DNA of 10,312 nt from Bacteroidales bacterium (GTDB lineage Bacteria; Bacteroidota; Bacteroidia; Bacteroidales; UBA12077): contig JAUVUS010000047.1 in assembly GCA_030600865.1 (NCBI GenBank), positions 1-10,312 on the forward strand, written 5' to 3'. The position numbers and the translations under genes are program-made. Position 1 is the stretch's first letter; the number at the start of each line of letters is the position of its first letter. Below the pieces are notes generated by a model. The model made no database searches. It saw only the letters and a program-made list of their open reading frames with translations, and was not told where the DNA came from. This document shows, piece after piece, positions 7,583-10,312 of the stretch.

Positions 7583-7669
7583 AACCTTCATGTCTTAATT
7601 ACTGGTATCTATATCGCAAAAAATAATATAATCACATTTGTTTGTGTAATATTATATTACATGAAGGTT
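7583..7669 (-). repeat. 11-bp inverted repeat enclosing an AT-rich hairpin
   Basis: AACCTTCATGT (7583-7593) is perfectly inverted as ACATGAAGGTT (7659-7669). Just outside, TGA and TCA also match if one extra T on the right is looped out. Inside, on the minus strand, TAATATAAT and ACACA pair with TGTG and ATTATATTA, with a 4-nt bulge and a short AACAAA loop. A T-run follows, giving a terminator-like element. If transcription starts near 7685 this folds in the mce leader. It could be an attenuator, a structured 5' UTR or the remnant of a small mobile element. Confidence 0.5.
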
Positions 7670-7690
7670 TCATAATTAAAAGATTTTTTG

Positions 7691-7722
7691 CAAAAGTATC
7701 TATTATCCCAATAACGGACTAA
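7691..7722 (-). promoter_or_regulatory. candidate promoter of the mce-mmd operon
   Basis: On the minus strand TACTTTTG (7698-7691) matches TAnnTTTG exactly. TTAG (7722-7719), one mismatch from TTTG, lies 20 nt upstream. I see no comparable site closer to the mce start. If used, the transcript would start near 7685 and carry a leader of about 235 nt. Exact 8-mers of this kind occur by chance in AT-rich DNA, so this is tentative. Confidence 0.4.
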
Positions 7723-7884
7723 TTATTTCAAATTTAAATTTATGCTTTATAATATTGTTTTTTAACATGTAAAATGATTTTCGGATATTTGAACAAGACC
7801 ACAAGTTAAAAAATATAGCACTGTTAATCAATTTTTTATCTCTGTATTTTATTTGAATTATGGAGATATTACAATTGTCATACA

Positions 7885-7916
7885 TTTGGTGATTACGTTA
7901 CTTGTATATATTTTTG
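7885..7916 (+). promoter_or_regulatory. Bacteroidota-type promoter for the phosphotransferase-family gene
   Basis: TTTG (7885-7888) and TATTTTTG (7909-7916) match the -33 TTTG and -7 TAnnTTTG consensus with a 20-nt spacer. Transcription would start around 7922, about 30 nt before the ATG at 7951. Both elements match and the distance to the gene is right. Confidence 0.65.
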
Positions 7917-7950
7917 TAATATTGAAATAAAAGAGACCTCTTAATGACTT

Positions 7951-9855
7951 ATGCATTCAATGAAAAATTACCTTTATCACATTAAACTTTTTACTTATAG
8001 ATTTCTTTTATTAATCCTGGTTTTTAGTATATCAAGATTGCTGTTCTATTTATTTAATAACAGCTATTTCGATTCGATTCGATTTGGAGAATTAATGAAG
8101 ATATTATTTTTTGGTATCAGGTTCGATATTTCAGCATTATACTATTTTAATCTTTTGTTTATTATATTAAGCCTAATTCCCGGGAATTTTAAGAGCAACA
8201 AGTATTATCAAAATATACTATTCTTTCTGTTTTTAATAATAAATTCCTTATTACTGGCAACGAATATTACAGATACAAAATTTTTCGATTTTGAACATAA
8301 AAGACTTACATCGGATATTTTTTCATCAGTGTGGCTTGGAGAAGATTTCAGGACACTACTTCCTCAATTCATAAAAGATTATTGGTATCTTATTTTGATA
8401 TGGGTATTAATGTGTTTTGGTTTATATAAATTATATCCCAAATTGGCTTATAAAAAAAGTATACCTGAGAAAATAAAATTGAAAGGATTATTATCGCAAA
8501 CAGGAATCTTTATTTTGCTAATGGGTATAGGATTAATATTGGGCCGTGGTGGCTTTCAATTGAAACCATTAAGAGTAATACATGCTGCTAAATACACTTC
8601 CGCAAAAAATATTCCCCTGGTTTTAAACACTCCTTTTACTATAATGAAAACTATTGGAGTAAAATCTTTTCGTGTGTATAAATATTACGATAAAGAAAAA
8701 CTTGATTCAATATATTCTCCTATCCTTGAATATGATAATAGTGAAATAAAGCATGCAAATGTTGTTATCATTATTTTGGAAAGCTTTTCGAGAGAATATA
8801 TCGGGGCATTAAATAAGGGTTCAGGATATACTCCATTTTTAGATTCTTTGATGGAAAACAGCTTGGTTTTTACAAGAGCATTTGCCAATGGTAAACGATC
8901 CATGGAAGCTATGCCATCAATTATAGCTGGTTTACCGGCCTTGACTGATATAGCCTATATTACATCGCGGTTTTCATCAAATAAAATAAATTCGATTGCC
9001 GGCATTCTTTCGAATGAAGGATACTACACAGCCTTTTTTCATGGAGGGAAAAACGGCACTATGGGCTTTGATCAATTTGCTAACATTGCAGGATTCAATG
9101 ATTATTACGGAATGAATGAATATCCATATGAATCAGATTACGATGGAAACTGGGGAATTTATGATGAAGAATATTTGCAATATTTTGCTCAAAAAATATC
9201 GAAATTTCAAGAACCATTCTTTACTTCGGTATTTACATTAACATCTCATCATCCTTACGAAATTCCTGAAAAATACAAAACAAAATTTCCTGTCGGAACA
9301 TTAAATATTCATGAAAGTATTGGATATACAGATTACTCACTAAAAAAGTTTTTTGAATCGGCAAAAAAAACAGATTGGTATAATAATACTCTATTTATAA
9401 TAACCGCGGATCATACAGCACAAGCAGAAAGCAGTTACTATAAAAACAAATTAGGTAATTATGCAATTCCAATAATTTTTTATCATCCTTCTGATTCTGC
9501 TTTTATTGGAAAATCAAATATTATCGCCCAGCAAACCGATATCTTTCCAACAATTATGGATTATTTAGCTTATGACGAACCTTTTATTTGTTTTGGTAAC
9601 AACTTATTAAATGATTCAGCAGATCATTTTACAGTAAATTATATTAACGGGATTTATCAAATTATTAAAGATGATTATCTGTTACAGTTTGACGGAAACA
9701 AACCAATCGCTTTTTATGATATTAAATCGGACAGTTTATTACAAAATAACTTAATTAAAAATACTGTTAAATTGCAAGAACTTGAAACGTACTTAAAAGC
9801 TATTATTCAATCGTATCAAGAAAAATTAATAGAAAACAGGTTGACAGTGGATTAA
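7951..9855 (+). CDS. LtaS/MdoB-like membrane phosphoglycerol transferase or sulfatase family protein
   Basis: A 634-aa inner-membrane enzyme of the alkaline-phosphatase superfamily, with the architecture of LtaS-type phosphoglycerol transferases. There are about five N-terminal membrane helices (near 14-36, 60-77, 88-106, 144-162, 182-199), then an extracytoplasmic catalytic domain (about 265-560). Active-site elements are visible. ILESFS contains Glu277 (LtaS Glu255 equivalent). NGKRSMEAMPS has Ser317 where LtaS has its nucleophilic Thr. SHHPY has His433/434, and TADHT has Asp487-His488, the paired metal ligands. The C-terminal 70 residues are Lys/Asn-rich and unrecognised. Bacteroidota do not make lipoteichoic acid, so the acceptor is unknown; transfer of a phospho-headgroup to a glycan or lipid, or sulfatase activity, are possible. 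Met4 is an alternative start. It stands alone, with its own promoter and a terminator, and shows no link to the pump genes. Confidence 0.82.
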   Translation: MHSMKNYLYHIKLFTYRFLLLILVFSISRLLFYLFNNSYFDSIRFGELMKILFFGIRFDISALYYFNLLFIILSLIPGNFKSNKYYQNILFFLFLIINSLLLATNITDTKFFDFEHKRLTSDIFSSVWLGEDFRTLLPQFIKDYWYLILIWVLMCFGLYKLYPKLAYKKSIPEKIKLKGLLSQTGIFILLMGIGLILGRGGFQLKPLRVIHAAKYTSAKNIPLVLNTPFTIMKTIGVKSFRVYKYYDKEKLDSIYSPILEYDNSEIKHANVVIIILESFSREYIGALNKGSGYTPFLDSLMENSLVFTRAFANGKRSMEAMPSIIAGLPALTDIAYITSRFSSNKINSIAGILSNEGYYTAFFHGGKNGTMGFDQFANIAGFNDYYGMNEYPYESDYDGNWGIYDEEYLQYFAQKISKFQEPFFTSVFTLTSHHPYEIPEKYKTKFPVGTLNIHESIGYTDYSLKKFFESAKKTDWYNNTLFIITADHTAQAESSYYKNKLGNYAIPIIFYHPSDSAFIGKSNIIAQQTDIFPTIMDYLAYDEPFICFGNNLLNDSADHFTVNYINGIYQIIKDDYLLQFDGNKPIAFYDIKSDSLLQNNLIKNTVKLQELETYLKAIIQSYQEKLIENRLTVD

Positions 9856-9858
9856 TAT

Positions 9859-9884
9859 AAAAAATCAGGCACTATGGCCTGATT
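9859..9884 (-). terminator. bidirectional terminator between convergent genes
   Basis: A perfect 8-bp stem AATCAGGC (9863-9870) / GCCTGATT (9877-9884) has a 6-nt loop. The A-run 9859-9864 becomes a T-run on the minus strand, making it a good terminator for the dodecin gene that ends at 9917. On the plus strand it lies 7 nt past the phosphotransferase-family stop and is followed by a weaker T-containing stretch (TTCTTT), so it probably serves both genes. Confidence 0.85.
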
Positions 9885-9916
9885 AGTTCTTTAAGTATTA
9901 AAGATCCTTAGTATTG

Positions 9917-10123
9917 TTATTCGAATTTGAAAGAAACTTTAACTTTAGCACGATAAGCCTCAACCTTGCCATCTTTGATGTGCATATCAAGTAGAGAAAC
10001 TTCAGCAATTCGAAGATCTCTTAAGGTTTCTGCAGCCTTTGCCACAGCATTTGCAGCAGCTTTTTCCCAGGATTCAGGACTGGTTCCTACCAGTTCAATA
10101 ATTTTGTAAACAGTGTCAGGCAT
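9917..10123 (-). CDS. dodecin family protein
   Basis: A 68-aa protein of the dodecin family: small proteins with a beta-alpha-beta-beta fold that form hollow dodecamers and usually store flavins (or CoA). Family hallmarks are VYKIIELVGTSPESWE (5-20), the helix with KAAANAVAKAAETLRDL (21-37), then EVSLLDMHI, DGKVEAYRAKVKVSFKFE (51-68) to the end. Length is normal. The flavin-stacking Trp of characterised members (in LDWFEV-type motifs) is replaced here: the aligned motif reads LRIAEV, with Ile39 in that place, and the neighbouring flavin-contact Gln aligns with Arg58. Flavin binding is therefore uncertain. It is preceded by a strong Shine-Dalgarno, unlike every other gene in the window, and is monocistronic, with a terminator at 9859-9884. 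Confidence 0.92.
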   Translation of the reverse strand: MPDTVYKIIELVGTSPESWEKAAANAVAKAAETLRDLRIAEVSLLDMHIKDGKVEAYRAKVKVSFKFE

Positions 10124-10128
10124 GATTT

Positions 10129-10134
10129 CCTCCT
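10129..10134 (-). promoter_or_regulatory. strong Shine-Dalgarno of the dodecin gene
   Basis: On the minus strand AGGAGG is followed by a 5-nt spacer and ATG (10123-10121). It fixes the dodecin start. No other gene here has such a site, which fits the general Bacteroidota avoidance of Shine-Dalgarno sequences and makes this one stand out. Confidence 0.8.
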
Positions 10135-10204
10135 ATTTTTAAATTTAAACCCTAAAATTTATTTAATGAATTATATAAAGTTATTACAAAAAACAGTTAA
10201 AGTC

Positions 10205-10221
10205 AATTGATAATATCAATT
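10205..10221. repeat. 17-bp perfect palindrome upstream of dodecin
   Basis: AATTGATA (10205-10212) and TATCAATT (10214-10221) flank a single A. It lies about 80 nt upstream of the dodecin start, in a place suited to an operator for a dimeric regulator. It could also act as a weak hairpin. No clear TAnnTTTG promoter is visible nearby. The rest of 10135-10312 is AT-rich with no recognisable gene. An ATG at 10301 preceded by AAGAAG might open a plus-strand gene beyond the edge, but only four codons are visible. Confidence 0.45.
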
Positions 10222-10312
10222 CTTATTTCATATTTAAAAAATTTACTAATATTATAATCACTAAAATTCAACTCTGTAATGGATTAAAAAAGAAAAGAAG
10301 ATGATTTACCAC

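Larger units (their letters stand above)
7451..7950. other. divergent intergenic region
   Basis: This 500-base spacer lies between the starts of mce (minus) and the membrane phosphotransferase gene (plus). It holds a GC-rich palindrome (7527-7547), a long inverted repeat with a nested AT-rich hairpin (7583-7669), a candidate minus-strand promoter (7691-7722) and a good plus-strand promoter (7885-7916). Just before the plus-strand start is a 12-bp inverted repeat AAGAG-AC-CTCTT (7931-7942). A 60-codon minus-strand open frame at 7703-7885 has no recognisable content and I do not consider it a gene. Confidence 0.7.

Noticed and set aside
7583..7669. Intact transposable element
   Set aside because: The 11-bp repeats could be terminal repeats, but there is no transposase and I see no clear target duplication. 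It is kept only as a repeat or leader candidate.
7451..7690. Cobalamin riboswitch upstream of mce
   Set aside because: Considered because the pathway uses a B12 mutase. I find no B12-box-like sequence or the conserved core on the minus strand, so I do not call it.
7703..7885. 60-codon minus-strand open frame in the divergent spacer
   Set aside because: No recognisable domain, a composition that follows the AT-rich DNA, and overlap with both candidate promoters. It is more likely chance.
8685..8903. 72-codon minus-strand frame inside the phosphotransferase-family gene
   Set aside because: It lies antisense to the catalytic-domain coding region and shows no features of its own.
7951..9855. 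True lipoteichoic acid synthase
   Set aside because: The architecture fits, but the other genes point to a Gram-negative Bacteroidota and the nucleophile is Ser rather than Thr. Only the superfamily can be supported.
1..10312. CRISPR array, defence system or phage genes
   Set aside because: No regularly spaced direct repeats, nucleases, integrases or structural phage proteins are present. The recognised content is metabolic and envelope genes.

Overview
The window looks like a piece of an anaerobic or facultatively anaerobic Bacteroidota chromosome, probably from the Bacteroidales/Marinilabiliales side. The evidence is AT-rich DNA, almost no Shine-Dalgarno sequences before the genes, promoter-like sites of the Bacteroidota type (TTTG about 20 nt before TAnnTTTG), and the gene order mce-mmdA-oadG-like-BCCP-oadB. 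The last of these is, from memory, typical of this phylum. The species assignment is inference.

Layout. Positions 1-112 hold an unassigned GC-richer edge and a strong terminator. Minus-strand genes fill 113-7450 and form two transcription blocks. The upstream block (7450 down to 3098) encodes methylmalonyl-CoA epimerase, then the carboxyltransferase, small membrane, biotin carrier and Na+-channel subunits of a methylmalonyl-CoA decarboxylase pump. It ends in a terminator at 3049-3077. The second block (2939 down to 113) appears to have its own promoter. It encodes a fused acyl-carrier/lyase protein (CitD-CitE) and the CitF transferase of a citrate lyase-type enzyme, and ends in the terminator at 57-83. 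A 500-base divergent spacer (7451-7950) carries nested inverted repeats, a GC-rich palindrome and a promoter for a plus-strand, five-helix membrane phosphoglycerol-transferase/sulfatase-family gene (7951-9855). A bidirectional terminator separates that gene from a convergent dodecin-family gene (10123-9917).

How the genes could work together (inference). The lyase would split citrate into acetate and oxaloacetate. Oxaloacetate can be reduced through malate and fumarate to succinate, and succinyl-CoA rearranged to (R)-methylmalonyl-CoA. The epimerase gives the (S)-isomer, and the biotin-dependent pump decarboxylates it to propionyl-CoA while exporting Na+. The mutase, the citrate transporter, and the CitC/CitX/CitG maturation enzymes are not in the window. 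The lyase could instead act on a related 2-hydroxy acid such as citramalate.

I see no CRISPR array, tRNA, rRNA or intact insertion sequence. The oddest features are the fusion of a secreted lipocalin-like domain to the Na+-pump beta subunit, the CitD-CitE fusion, the possible long structured leader of the pump operon, and a dodecin that lacks the usual flavin-stacking Trp.
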